A DNA stretch of 64,000 nt from Linyphia triangularis (GCA_963978545.1 OZ021731.1:57027242-57091241), one strand, 5' to 3'; positions 1 through 13,626 are shown, counted from the first letter of the stretch. The notes: generated by a model from the sequence alone, not told the origin. Numbers and translations are program-made.

Positions 1-90
1 TGAATTATAAACCCATGCATGTTTATGTAATATATTCAGGGTTATGCAAAATTTTTGTAGGACTTTATTAGATATGTGATTTCATTGTAG

Positions 91-220
91 GTATCAGTAT
101 GCTGTGTTCATTGCAAAAGAAATTAAACTGAATAAGAAAAAAGACAGACCATTAACTTTTAGAAAAAGATCTGCTTTGTTGGTCCATTTAAATGGAACCA
201 CAATTTTCAAGACAAAATAA
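91..220 (+). other. Possible exon or gene relic, unrecognised
   Basis: A plausible splice acceptor (TTTCATTGTAG, ending at 90) is followed by a 42-codon open frame that begins YQYAVFIAKEI and ends at a TAA at 218-220. The same frame stays open after the stop for another 22 codons (containing CTLC), and after a second stop for about 65 more. That looks like a longer coding region interrupted by stops, so a decayed gene or element ORF is as likely as a terminal exon. I do not recognise the family. Confidence 0.2.
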
Positions 221-881
221 ATTACTGAGTTTCTCGAAAGCTGTGGTTTCAAAGATGGAAACATAAACTGCACTCTTTGTGAAAAATAATATTTAAAAAC
301 TATTCATCAAGAGTCTTATCCATGTCACCAAAGAGCCAGACAGATCATACAACAAAGAAAACTCTTTTGTAATGCAACTGGCAAATATTTAGGCAGAATC
401 TTGTGTTATCTTTCTAGAATTCTGGTTAAATATTTCTGTCAGTTTTTGCATAGTTCAATTCATCTGAGAGGGTGTAGATAACAGTTTTGAACAATATTTC
501 CAAAACAGGATAAGTTTTTTTTTTAGAAGTATGGGTCTTGTTTCCAACTTTTAAATCACATTAATACAAAGACATTTTGTTTTGTTAATCATAGTTTCAG
601 CTAAACGCCCCCAAAACCTAACCCTTTTTTAAATGGGGAAATGAACATGCACACCATACTTTTCACTGTAATTTTCGGTATATAATAAAACTGTAATTTT
701 TCTATATATAATTCTAAATAGTTTATATAGTTATTTTTTAAAGTTCTATTGTCTTAAATTTATTTCTTAACAGCGATAATACACTCTCGAGAAAGTTGGC
801 AAAACCTGAGTAAATCAAGAAATTTCTAGATGTTTTCCAACGTGTGCTGATCTGCCAAATTGTTTGCTATGGAATTTTCAG
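221..881. other. Unassigned AT-rich sequence
   Basis: Apart from the interrupted frame that continues from 221 to about 480, I see no gene, repeat or RNA here. Confidence 0.5.
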
Positions 882-1062
882 GAAAGTTTTCATGAGAGGA
901 TGTAAAAACCGCCAAGATGTGGAATTTGAGTCAGTTGAAGGTTTAGAGCTGTTTTGGAAGGAGTTTTGTACTAATTTGCCCGTGTCTGAATTATCGCTGT
1001 ATCTGAAGTTGGATGCACTGAACTTTTTATTAAGCATTGATCGCGAGTTCACTGTTATTTAG
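882..1062 (+). CDS. Candidate terminal coding exon, unrecognised product
   Basis: An acceptor (GGAATTTTCAG, ending at 881) opens a frame of about 60 codons ending in TAG at 1060-1062, with residues such as DVEFESVEGLELFWKEFC and LDALNFLLSIDREF. Composition is more protein-like (acidic, amphipathic, balanced codon use) than most short frames here. An AATAAA at 1091-1096 lies 29 bases after the stop, which fits a 3' terminal exon with a very short 3' UTR. Against this, no upstream exon could be joined with confidence and the family is not recognised. It could be a relic exon or chance. It has no visible link to the gypsy relic downstream, which is on the other strand. Confidence 0.3.
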
Positions 1063-1199
1063 AAAAGTTTTGTATGCTTCCTAGATGAAGAATAAATAAT
1101 CAGATTTTATTTTGTAAAAGTTGTAGCATTTTTTCTGAGAAAGTTCTTAAAATTAATGTCAGAAGTGGGATGCTCCTTTTCAGTGGCAGATAGCCATAT

Positions 1200-1458
1200 C
1201 ATATCCTGTAGATGCTGGATCCATCTAACTATTTGTCTCTCTGTATCCTTAAAACTCACAACCAATTTCAGCCATATGGGTAATCATAAAAGTGTTCTAC
1301 TGCCTCTACTATTTCCATTAACTCTTTTCTCGTAACACACTAGTTGCGTACGGATTTTGAAAGGCTCTTGTTGATGTATGCAACGACTTGCTCCTATCCC
1401 ATTTCCTGAGAAAGAACAGCCCCCATGCCTTCATTACTGGCATCCATATCCAGAATGA
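1200..1458 (-). pseudogene. Ty3/gypsy pol relic: RNase H domain
   Basis: Read on the minus strand from 1456 downward, the frame gives DMDASNEGMGAVLSQ, then VVAYINKSLSKS, CVTRKEL and a FYDYPYG-like stretch. A neighbouring frame gives RWIQHLQD near 1205-1225. This order (TDAS catalytic motif, VLSQ, SKxLS, CVTRxEL, RWxxxLQ) is typical of the RNase H domain of Ty3/gypsy reverse transcriptases. The frame has several in-frame stops and at least one frameshift, so the copy is dead. No matching LTR was found close by; it is an old fragment. Confidence 0.8.
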
Positions 1459-1462
1459 ATGC

Positions 1463-1811
1463 CTTATTAACAACTGGAAAAGCTAAAACAGGAGTAGATG
1501 TTGAACAACACTTATCAACATTACTACTATACAACAACAACAATAATATCAACATTTTGATTATGTATCAAATGAGTCTAAGTTCTGCATTACCATTATT
1601 GAAAACATTTGCCTAAATATTCTCAGATTTCTAATTCATTGGTCCTGTGCATTTACTAAGTTGTATTGACTTGCATATGATTCAATCTAAGATGACATTC
1701 TTTATAAACATAAGATGTATAAAAAAAGTTTATAATTTGGTGAAAATGGATAATTAAATATAAATGTACTTAATTGAAAATAAATGATTTTATTGCCAAG
1801 CAAAAATTGCA

Positions 1812-1843
<32 letters not shown>

Positions 1844-2071
1844 ATTAACTTGACTTTTCTGATATTTTTTAATATTTTTCTCAATTATGCAAGTTATGAC
1901 ATTAGATTTATTTTTATATCTTAAAATTTAGTTCTTTACTGATTAAAATTATTTCAAAAATTCAAATACTTTGTGAATTGCATTCTTTTTGTTTTCAATC
2001 AATTATTATCTAATTGAATTAAATTTTAACTATGGATGTATTTCTTATCACACTATTACATTATGTTTTAG
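1463..2071. other. Unassigned AT-rich sequence with poly-T tract
   Basis: A T tract of about 28 bases lies at 1812-1839, with no gene or other element recognised. The T tract could be the reverse of a retroposon poly-A tail, but no body was identified beside it. Confidence 0.4.
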
Positions 2072-2214
2072 GTGTTCCCGATTTTGTTGAGAAATTGCAT
2101 GATGCTGCTAAAGAATTACACTGTCAGGAGCTGAAAAACAAACCTAGTCTGCCTCTTTTGATGCCAGCAAAAGAGCCATGCACTACAAATAATTTTGATT
2201 ATGCATACATGTAG
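2072..2214 (+). CDS. Candidate terminal coding exon, unrecognised product
   Basis: An acceptor (ACATTATGTTTTAG, ending at 2071) opens a frame that reads VPDFVEKLHDAAKELHCQEL, later LPLLMPAKEP, and ends in DYAYM and a TAG at 2212-2214: 46 residues plus two leading bases that complete a split codon. The sequence is hydrophilic, helix-prone and notably unlike the AT-driven shadow frames around it. AATAAA signals follow at 2502-2507 and 2600-2605, compatible with a 3' UTR of about 300-400 bases. I cannot name the family. It may be the last exon of a gene whose earlier exons lie upstream of the window, possibly alternative to the 882-1062 candidate. Confidence 0.35.
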
Positions 2215-3039
2215 CTTAACTATGAACTTATTGAGAAATTTGAAGAAATTAGTAGTTAGAGTCCTTACTTTTTAAGTACTTTTATTATTTATTTTATTCA
2301 CTTTATCGTTGTATAGAAATTTTATGAATTAACAATCTTGCGATACAGAAAGCATTAGTTATGCTAACATAAAGAGTAGTTATGAATAGGGTCAAGGAAT
2401 TGCATCACTGAGATGTATACATTATTTCTAGTGATAACAATGTGTAACGTAGAAAAACGAGCACATTTTGGGAAAAAATCATAAAATAGCATGTCTGTTA
2501 CAATAAAATCATGAAGTTTATTATTATTTTTTTTTTACTTTGTTGAAATAAATTTTATGCATGTAATGAACTGCAAATGATGTAATTTACTGAATATATA
2601 ATAAACGGTACTGTACTAAGTTGTTGTTTAGTAAAATAATTTTTAAAAAAAAAACAAATTTCGTTCAAAAAATATTTTATAAAAAGAATCCCATAAAACT
2701 TATCTTTCCTTGTACAATATGGGTAAAAAACAGTGAATGAAAAATGAAATGAAAAAATGTATGAAATTTGAACAATGTCTATATTTTCAGTTCTAAGAGT
2801 CTTAGATTAAAGCAGTTTGCATCGATGTGATGTACGTTTTTTTTTTTTTTTTTTTTTATTCTGAAATGATTCTTAATTAAAAATAATGTGGGAGAAATAA
2901 TGATCAAACTCTTGTTTTGTTTCACCACTTTCTGAATCTAGATATATCCCATAATATGACATTTTTTCTTATTCTTTAATATTGGCAACCTTAAGATAGA
3001 ATGGAAGAAAATCTGGATGTTGCATAGAGGAAATTCCAG
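2215..3039. other. Possible 3' UTR and flanking sequence
   Basis: Very AT-rich, with AATAAA signals at 2502 and 2600 and a T tract near 2838-2857. No other gene or repeat was recognised. Confidence 0.35.
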
Positions 3040-3175
3040 GGCTACCATGCCCACCTGTGGGGTTAGCGCTTTGGCCTTGCCGAAGGTGCCAGGTTCCAAT
3101 CCTATTTTGTTTCGAAATCCACATTAAACTGTAGGTTCCGGCCTGATTAGCCAGGATGAAATCGGAACTTGAGAA
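3040..3175 (+). repeat. tRNA-derived SINE, family A, copy 1 (degraded)
   Basis: This shares an ordered set of blocks with the copy at 3925-4069: GCCCACCTG, GGGGTTAG, a degraded B box (GGTTCCAATCC), then an 'aatccac..ttaa.ctgtaggt' block and CCTGATTAG. The B box departs from GGTTCGAATCC, so this head is probably no longer active for RNA polymerase III. Confidence 0.65.
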
Positions 3176-3179
3176 CAAT

Positions 3180-3924
3180 CGCAACTTAACACTTGTGACA
3201 AAATGTTAGAGAGCGGATAAAGGCTGCCAAAATCAGTGTTAATTTTAGTTTATATTCGCGGAACGAGTGATAGCTTTATTAGTTCGACGCCGATGGTAGT
3301 ACTTCCCAAGTAATCGCGTGGGATTGTTATTTTCAACCGAATCAGCAATCGTGGTTAATTTATAAGATGAAAATCCTATAAAACTTATCTTTCTTAGTAG
3401 ACTCGTTCGATTTCTATGTTATATCTTTCGCCGTTCCAAAAAAGGCAACATACACTATTATATTCTCAAATAAATTATTCTGTCCCTATTTACTAACAAT
3501 CCTGAAATTGTGGAATTTGTCGTGAACGGCGGAAGAAAATGCCATCAGTATGCCCAGTTTTGCTTTATCTGGTGCTTTTGTGATGGTAAACTTCTATAAG
3601 CATAAACATACTGACTAAATGATTTAAGAGTTGAAGGTTGCCGAATAGTCAACGACGCATCTACTTTTGCGCAGCTTGAATGAGTTGATAACATCATCGC
3701 AACTTGTCTTTCTTTTCTTGTTAAAACTTCGTCCAAAACTCGGCAAGGTTGCATTAGTACTCAAGTATAAAAAATTTAATTTTCCCAATTCTCAAGTACC
3801 AAAAATCAAGAAATAGAAGAAGTGTAGCGTATATCTCGTTATCCATAAGTGAAGGAGTAGCTATGGTTCTGCAGGGCAGCGCATCTATCACAGTAAACGG
3901 TAATATTAGGTTCATAGCACAAGC
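3180..3924. other. Unassigned, moderately GC-richer sequence
   Basis: A 69-codon minus frame at 3545-3754 and a 95-codon minus frame at 3754-4041 lie here, but the latter overlaps SINE A and neither resembles a known domain. A block near 2690 (AAAACTTATCTTTC) recurs near 3377; no element could be built from it. Confidence 0.3.
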
Positions 3925-4069
3925 GGCCAACGGCCCACCTGATGGCTGTTGACTGGGGTTAGAGCTCTGGCTTCGCATGCCAAAGGTGGCGGGTTCGAAT
4001 CCCGCGTTAGGCATGGATGTTCGTTGTGGTTCGTAATCCACGTTAAGCTGTAGGTCCCGTCCTGATTAG
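3925..4069 (+). repeat. tRNA-derived SINE, family A, copy 2
   Basis: It has a tRNA-like head with an A-box-like TGGGGTTAGAGC and a canonical B box GGTTCGAATCCCG, followed by GTTAGGCATGG and a family-specific tail that ends in CCTGATTAG. It shares this body with 3040-3175. Its 3' part is interrupted at 4070 by a second SINE (family B) and the interrupted segment resumes at 4261. Confidence 0.75.
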
Positions 4070-4246
4070 GCCGACCAAACGGTATAGTGGTTAGTTTACT
4101 AGCTTCTAGACCTCGAGGTTGCGGGTTCGAGTCCCGGTTAAGGCATGGGTGTTTGTAAATGTATGTTAGCTTGTCAAATGACGAATGTTTCGGCGCGTTA
4201 TAGCCCTCGTGTTGCTGACGGTGCCAGATAATCAGAAAACAGCCAA
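4070..4246 (+). repeat. tRNA-derived SINE, family B, copy 1, nested in family A
   Basis: The head GCCGACCAAACGGTATAGTG carries an A-box-like region (TATAGTGGTTAG) and the B box GGTTCGAGTCC. A tail follows with GTTTCGGCGCGTTATAGCCC and GTTGCTGACGG. It is flanked by near-identical 14-mers, CCCGTCCTGATTAG at 4056-4069 and CCCGCCCTGATTAG at 4247-4260 (one mismatch), which I read as the target-site duplication. The target is the end of SINE A, so B inserted after A. The reverse-oriented copy at 11730-11910 supports the boundaries. Confidence 0.85.
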
Positions 4247-4260
4247 CCCGCCCTGATTAG

Positions 4261-4775
4261 TCGTTATTGTGCACAAGTATAGGTCGCTGAGCGCACAAAT
4301 CCCAAGCATCTAACACATTGCTTCTACGCGTTATGCGCGGAATGATTTTATAAGAATCGCCAACCCTGCATAACAACCGAACTAAATTATCCGCGACTGA
4401 ACCAGACTGCCCGCGTGTGCAAGAACGTATATGTGTCGTTCTTTCCTTCTTTGTTATTTATGTATCTAGTTTAAATATGTTAATTAACTTCTGGAGTCAG
4501 ATCCTATGTCACCAATACCACCTCATAACATCAACCCTACATTAGCAAATTTTGACATAGTTCCAGATAGTATGTTGACTGAATCTGTTAAGTGCACAAT
4601 GCTAGTGTGGTCAGTTATCCAATAAATTCCAACTGCCGTAGTTGACGTGGTAAGTATTTGTCTTGCTTCTGTTTCATGGCGCGTGCCGGGTGATCTGTTA
4701 AAGACGGAAGTGACGGGCTTCCAGTCCAGCACGTACCATCAATATTTCACAGCTGCATAAGACGCTGAACGTAGT
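4261..4775. other. Unassigned GC-richer sequence between SINE and gypsy relic
   Basis: The 5' end may be the resumed tail of SINE A. A 69-codon minus frame (4523-4732) sits directly downstream, in pol orientation, of the gypsy relic at 4840-5215 and may be part of the same decayed element, but no RNase H or integrase motif is visible in it. Confidence 0.3.
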
Positions 4776-4847
4776 CATAGTAGTTCCCTTCACCTCAGTA
4801 GTTCCTTTCACCTTAATAGTTCCTTTCACCATAGTAGTTCCCTTCTC
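4776..4847. repeat. 18-bp tandem repeat, four units
   Basis: There are four consecutive 18-mers on the pattern CATAGTAGTTCCCTTCAC, at 4776, 4794, 4812 and 4830, differing from each other at 2-4 positions. They abut the end of the gypsy pol relic, so the minisatellite may have arisen inside the dead element. Confidence 0.85.
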
Positions 4848-5215
4848 GGAGGGGAGGACAAGTGGTTGATTGCCTGATGAAATGACTTGATGCCGAGCAA
4901 CTACAATGGCAAAATCTGAGGCGTCTACATACTAAGGTAGCATTTGATGAGTAGATGATGCAGAAGGGTAGCTTTTGCCAGCTCATAAAAGCCTCATCTG
5001 ATAAAAGCCTCATCTGTCTAATACTGACCATGCAATTGGGGTCTTCGCATTTCTCCTGCTATCGTTGAAGAGACGCTGCTTGAGGCAGAAAATTTCGGTA
5101 AAAGTTAATGGTCCCAAGAAACTGCTGATATTGCTTTGTCTCTGGCATAGCAAAGTCTTGAATGGCTTAGAATCAATCCAGCAAGAGTCTTGATCCATGC
5201 TGGTTAACTTTGAAT
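4840..5215 (-). pseudogene. Ty3/gypsy pol relic: end of RT and start of RNase H
   Basis: Read downward on the minus strand from about 5190, the frame gives a GSRLLLD block, then AIQDFAMPETK, then QQFLGTINFYRNFLPQAA. A shifted frame gives AKATLLHH, and a third gives YVDASDFAI at 4905-4930. This is the canonical order of the Ty3/gypsy RT C-terminus (LQxFLGxxNFYRxFxP), the AxxxLA spacer and the first RNase H aspartate motif (DASDxAxGA). At least two frameshifts and several stops show it is inactive. It is a different fragment from the RNase H relic at 1200-1458 on the same strand, though both could descend from related elements. Confidence 0.85.
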
Positions 5216-6380
5216 AGTTTTAGGCAAATAATAAATTAACTTAGGTTATTCAATAAGTTTAAGTAACATTGACCACCCTTATTTAATAGTGATAATTTTA
5301 TCAGTTATCATCTATGTGCAGTAATAGATACAATTGCGTTCTCGATAAACTAGATTTATCATGATACCTATAGAAAAATTGACGGTTCATAAATTGAATC
5401 AGTTGAGCTATCCCTTTATCTCTCATTCCTCGATTACAAAATATTGTAAAAGAAACAAAATTGTGATCCCTAAAATCTGATCGGTCAAGATACCTATAAA
5501 AAATGAACAAATTGATTCAATAAATCTCAAATCCGCGATTTTCCACCCTTAATGACAAATTAACAACGAAAAGCTTCCATTTTTCAAATTAGCATATAAT
5601 GAACCTCTGTGCCAAATTTCAAGCCTCTATCTTTGTGAACGACGTGGAATAAGTGATAAGTGAACTAAGTCCTTTAGGATTTCCACTTTCATAGGTATTG
5701 GATAGACTCCTAACATTGATATTTCCTTTCGGTGAGTGGCATATGCTAGTATTCACGATATATCAGGGTGTACAAAAGAGTTAAAAAAATCGGTTAGCAT
5801 GCCAGACACATCCTCAATCAAATAATTAGAGTTAGAACTAGATAAAGCGATTTTTTAAGTTTCCACAAATCCTCTGCAACTTAAATTCATTTGAAATTAC
5901 ATACGCTTTTTTAAATTACACACATAAATAATACATATAATCCCATAACTGATAAATCTTCATACATGATCTGGAACAGGCGACTCCGAATTTTATGGAC
6001 CATTGTATTCTGTGGTAGCTATTTTATTTTTGAAATGCGACGGGAAATGGCAGAATTGTTTTACATTATTGCACTCGAGTCAGCGAAGTTATTTTCCTAG
6101 CAGCTATGAAGATATTTCAGAATTTTGATTCTCTGTGTTTGCTCTGTATCATAAATACGAAGTTTCTCTCGTTTCAGCATTGTCTTGTCAGACGCACAAG
6201 GAATTAAGTGTTTATGAATTGCCTTTTCAACGGTAGTCATATGCGATTCCCAGAATTGCGTTTCTTTGCAGAAGAAAGAGAACAATGTTAATAAGTCAAC
6301 TTCTTAAACTAATTTTTAACCTCATCTTTATATCTAACGAAGCAAATTTAAATTTTTAGGACATTAATACCTCAAAGGGG
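5216..6380. other. Unassigned AT-rich sequence
   Basis: Small frames on the minus strand (5301-5510, 6097-6285) have no recognisable motif. No repeat boundary was found. Confidence 0.4.
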
Positions 6381-7094
6381 GATAAAAAACACTGGTAAAA
6401 AAATGGGACTGAAAATCATTAACGATCTTTCTTTAAAGAAGCGGAAAATGATTTTACGATTTAATAATGTTTGGCATCCAGCTTGTCCAGATATAGCTAA
6501 CCATAGTAAATTAAGAAACTTACGAATTTGTTTTAATTAATTTTATTTTTTTCAAGTTCGTGAAAAAAATTATTATGTTGTGCACTAGGTTACTAAGTTG
6601 CAGATTGGAGGATTTCATAAATTTGTGGTTTGTTCTGCCTTTTATTAGCAAAAAATCTCATTAACTACCCGAAAGTACATGTCTCTCACTCCTTTTTTAA
6701 TTCCGAAACTTATAAGCAAGAAAAAAAATCATTATAATAAATAGTTAACGGGAAAATAGTTTTAGTTCTTTAAAATATTTTCAATTCAAAGAAATAATTT
6801 TAAAGACTAATCGGAAATAGTTATGGTCTTAAAATAAGACGTAATATTTAATTCCAACTTTGCTCACTTTTTAAAAAAAAATACAAGTATTTGGCTTCTG
6901 AGAAGTGAAATTGCACGTACGAAAAGATGACGTAATATTTTTAACCAACTATGTTCCCTTTTACTCAGCAACAGTATCGACAAAGGTAAGCAGCTTGAAG
7001 GCGTTGTAAATAAGCATTAAATTCTCTAACCAGTTTAGGCTTCATTTAAAGAGATCGTTAATCATTTTCAGTCCTTTTTCTACAAGTGTTTATC
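6381..7094. mobile_element. Candidate non-autonomous element with about 60-bp terminal inverted repeats
   Basis: Left block 6381-6442 (includes GGACTGAAAATCATTAACGATC with one base variation) reappears in reverse complement at 7038-7094, with only small indels across about 60 bp. The 600-bp interior holds no transposase frame. Inside and just outside, a GTAAT.TTTA.T.CCAACTT block recurs directly near 6840 and 7142. No clear target duplication was found, so the superfamily is not assigned. Confidence 0.6.
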
Positions 7095-8158
7095 TTTTCA
7101 ATATTGGGATACTAATTACTTATATCTATAAAAAATAAGTTGTAATGTTTATTACCAACTTGGCGAACTTTAAAAATACAAAAATACTCCAGAGAAATAA
7201 AATCGTCTGTACCATTCCTCATCGAAAATTAAAGAACTGTGGGTTAACAAATAAAAAAGAATGCTCGTCATTTGGCAAGTTAATGTATATTTGGCTATCG
7301 GATTTGGTTCAACTCATTCAAAGTCGATTTTCGAACAGTTTCTGCCATTTTTTCTCTGGAAGACTAGCATTCATAATCTACTAGCATTTCCATATATTCT
7401 ATTTAAAAAAAATTCAGAATGATGTTCGATGAAGATCCTAAGCTTGCAGTTGCCTCTCGGACCCATATGTTAACATTCTGCTAATGGGCATAATGGCTTA
7501 ATTAGCATAGATAGCCATTCACTCTGTGCTAGTTTGAATTCCGTTTATAGCTAAATATAATTTTTTAGATGACAATCTACCTATCTAGTGCTTACGTAAA
7601 GAAAAAAGAAGTCACATGTTCGTTCTTTCACCGGCGCTGCTCGAGTATGAAATACTTGAGGTGAACATGTGAGTATTCGCACTGGATCGCATCTTAAACT
7701 ATTGAAAATCTTAAAAATATGTTTGGATACTATACGACTTAGATTTTCTGTAACTCAATGAAATTGCATTTGTATTTCCATTCCTAGTGCGTATTAAAAT
7801 CATCATCAAGAAGCCGCGGAAATATCAAATGATCCTGTTCTGTGCAACATTTTTATAATTGAATAAACAGATATATTGTCTTACAATCCTGTGTAAGATC
7901 ACATTTCTCTTCCCATTGGGGAGAATAATCAATGAAGAGGCACCATTGTGAAATATTTTTACTACCATGTCATATTATGTCTATGAAGTGTTTTGCTACT
8001 TTGTTATTTAACTTTATATCATCGCAATTTCATTTGTAGTGTAACAAAAACTCGATGGAAAATTTTTGCTGCATAGTTTTTACTAAAACTCTTATTGTGT
8101 CTGGGCCTAGCCGAGTCAAGTTTAATAATGAAAATTTCTCTTTCTTAAGAATTTTATA
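7095..8158. other. Unassigned sequence with one imperfect hairpin
   Basis: An inverted repeat lies at 7613-7671: outer arms CACATGTTC / GAACATGTG and an inner pair CTCGAGTAT / ATACTTGAG. The rest shows no gene or element. Confidence 0.45.
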
Positions 8159-8330
8159 CAGTCAAACCCTTTTAAAGCGAAGTCGATGGGGCCGTTGAAA
8201 TTGTTCGCGTTAACAGAATTTCGTGTTAAACGAATAAATTAACGTTAAGTTTTAAGTACGGAGAACTGCTTTTACTTCGCTTTAAACGGGATTTCATGCT
8301 AATTGAGTTCGCTTTGACGGTGTTTAACTG
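8159..8330. mobile_element. MITE, pogo/Tigger-like, TA-flanked
   Basis: The 172-bp element starts CAGTCAAACCC..TTAAAGCGAA and ends TTCGCTTTGACGG..GTTTAACTG, so its termini are about 25-bp imperfect inverted repeats. TA lies directly outside each end (8157-8158 and 8331-8332). TA target, small size and CAGTCAAACC-type ends with AAAGCGAA are typical of pogo/Tigger MITEs in the Tc1/mariner superfamily. There is no coding capacity. Confidence 0.8.
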
Positions 8331-11715
<3,385 letters not shown>

Positions 11716-11729
11716 TTTGTTGCTGATGG

Positions 11730-11910
11730 TTGGTTGGTTGTATTCAGATTATCTGGCGCCGTCAGCAACACGAGGGCTATAATGCGCCGAAACATTTCGT
11801 CATTAGACAAGCCAACATACATTTACAAACACCCATGCCAACACGGGACTCGAACCCGCAACCTCGCGGTCTAGAAACTAGCACGCTAACCACTATACCG
11901 TTTGGTCGGC
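11730..11910 (-). repeat. tRNA-derived SINE, family B, copy 2, with 14-bp target duplication
   Basis: On the minus strand the element begins GCCGACCAAACGGTATAGTG at 11910 and contains the A-box-like TATAGTGGTTAG and the B box GGTTCGAGTCCCG. It continues into the same tail as the copy at 4070 and ends in a short (CCAA)-type tail. Identical 14-mers TTTGTTGCTGATGG flank it at 11716-11729 and 11911-11924: a textbook target duplication from LINE-driven retroposition. The acceptor-like ends GCCGACC and TGTTGGC can partly pair, so the head still folds roughly like a tRNA. Confidence 0.92.
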
Positions 11911-11924
11911 TTTGTTGCTGATGG

Positions 11925-12967
11925 AAATTGGCGTTAGTCCACACTGAAAAAATATTTTTGTAAGTAAACGGAATACTAGAACCATCGAATTGTTTCACCC
12001 CCGCAATGACTTATTCTTTTGCGAAATATAGTTCCATGTCTATTTATAAATACCACTTAACTAATTCGTGGAATTTAAGAATAAAAGATTGAAAAATTCC
12101 CGTCTTAAAGTATATGAGGATAGCTAACTACTTTTTGCCTTAACAGTCAGAACATTGAAAATCAAAATTGGCGTGATTCCAAGCTATTTCTGTGATGAAA
12201 ATTGGAATAAAAATAATACTTTAGACAGGTAGCGTAAAACTGGAAACCTAGAATCTAATTCATATTGAAATTCCAATAAAGTGCCCCTTTAAAAATTTAC
12301 CATAGATTTTAATGACATCGTAATTAAATTTTAAACTTTAAATTGAAGTTTAGCACAATTTATAAGACAACATTTGAAAGTCGAAGGCTTATACTACAGC
12401 CTTTTTTCCAAAACGAGAACAACACCAAAGAGATTTTTTGGAGTACTAATGCCACTCAAGAAATTTTTGTAAACGTTTTAAACATCAGATAAATCTTTTA
12501 AGGGTGAAAAATTACTATTATAGTTTTATTTTTGAAGCAGGAACTCTTACTTCAAGATAATAACCAAAACATGTTTTTGTACCCGAGACAATCCGATTGG
12601 TCAAGTTGTTAATAAATATGTTTTTTTCTACTCATAATTCTAAGCAATTATTGTGAAAATATAAAAGGATGTTGAAGACAACTCTCCCCTATCGTTAGTT
12701 TAAGATTCCTGGAAAATTATCACCCTCCATCAGCAATTTTTAAAAAATGTTCTCAATAAGAAGGTAATTTTTCCATTTTATTTAGAGTCTAAAGTGTGTA
12801 GAGACAGGAATTTTTCAAGTTTTTAAAGTAAAAATAATCAAATAGTTTGATTATTATTAATTAAGACTGAGAAAAAAAACTCTGACGTAGCCCTCTAAGA
12901 AATATTTTTCACCAAACGAGAATATTCGTCTCTTCATTTTTATGCACGCGCATGTACACTATAATAT
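11925..12967. other. Unassigned AT-rich sequence
   Basis: No gene, repeat boundary or RNA was recognised. Confidence 0.4.
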
Positions 12968-13626
12968 TGTTACGTGGATGGGTTCGAAAGACTTGAAGCC
13001 ACAGCAGATAAAAACTTGAAGAAATTTATTCCGATGTAACTCTTCGCAGATTCCTTTACAACTTCAGAACTTCCCGTTCTAATAGATTCAATACAGCTCT
13101 TTACACAACAATGGAGCTCAAATAGCAGTTAAAAATTAGATACACAACTGCTAAGATCGACGCAAAAGACAATGCAATGCAGTTCACTTTCACAATACAG
13201 CTCTCTGAATGCTCATTGAGAGACAACTAACTCAGTAACTCAACTCACGGCCGGCCTTATATAGGAAAGTCAATCTTTTGTGAATCTTCTAGCGATAGAA
13301 ATTTTGAGAATTTTCCAGATCGTAGTCAAAAAGGGGACCGAAAATGTCGCCAAATGGTCGCCAGGTTTGGCGATCAAAATTAGTCGCCAAAACCGTCGTC
13401 AATTTGGCGAGATTGCCATTAACCATAATGTTAAATAGTTTGCCCCTTGTAAAACTCGTTTTCCAGCATGATCCCTGTAGAACTCGTTTTCAAGCATTAA
13501 GAGATGCATTGCAGGAAAACGAAGTAAAGTCAACTCTTGCACTGCCTTATGCAAAATGTATATAAATTTCCCTTTTTACATAATTAATACTACGAAACAT
13601 TTACAAATATATAGAGATTCGAAACA
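12968..13626 (-). mobile_element. Solo LTR of a Ty3/gypsy-type retrotransposon, copy 1
   Basis: Ends are TGTTACG at 12968 and CGAAACA at 13626, flanked by ATAT on both sides (12964-12967, 13627-13630), a 4-bp target duplication as expected for Ty3/gypsy. It aligns in reverse complement along its length with 54875-55524. On its own sense (minus) strand it has a U3 with repeated TTTGGCGA words, a TATATAA box (about 13258-13264) and an AATAAA (13025-13030). No internal region or second LTR lies beside it, so it is a solo LTR left by recombination. The 73-codon plus frame inside is a shadow. Confidence 0.88.

Noticed and set aside
2690..3390. A short LTR pair from the repeated AAAACTTATCTTTC block
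   Set aside because: The shared block is under 30 bp and its flanks do not align, and no TG..CA ends or target duplication were found.
4070..4145. A functional tRNA gene
   Set aside because: The head resembles a tRNA with A and B boxes, but the body continues into a family-specific tail, is flanked by a target duplication and recurs at 11730; it is a SINE.
12940..12967. LTR copy 1 inserted inside repeat R copy a
   Set aside because: The left flank has an R-like ACACTATAATA, but the right flank also starts with the same R segment, so a simple split of one R copy does not fit; left undecided.
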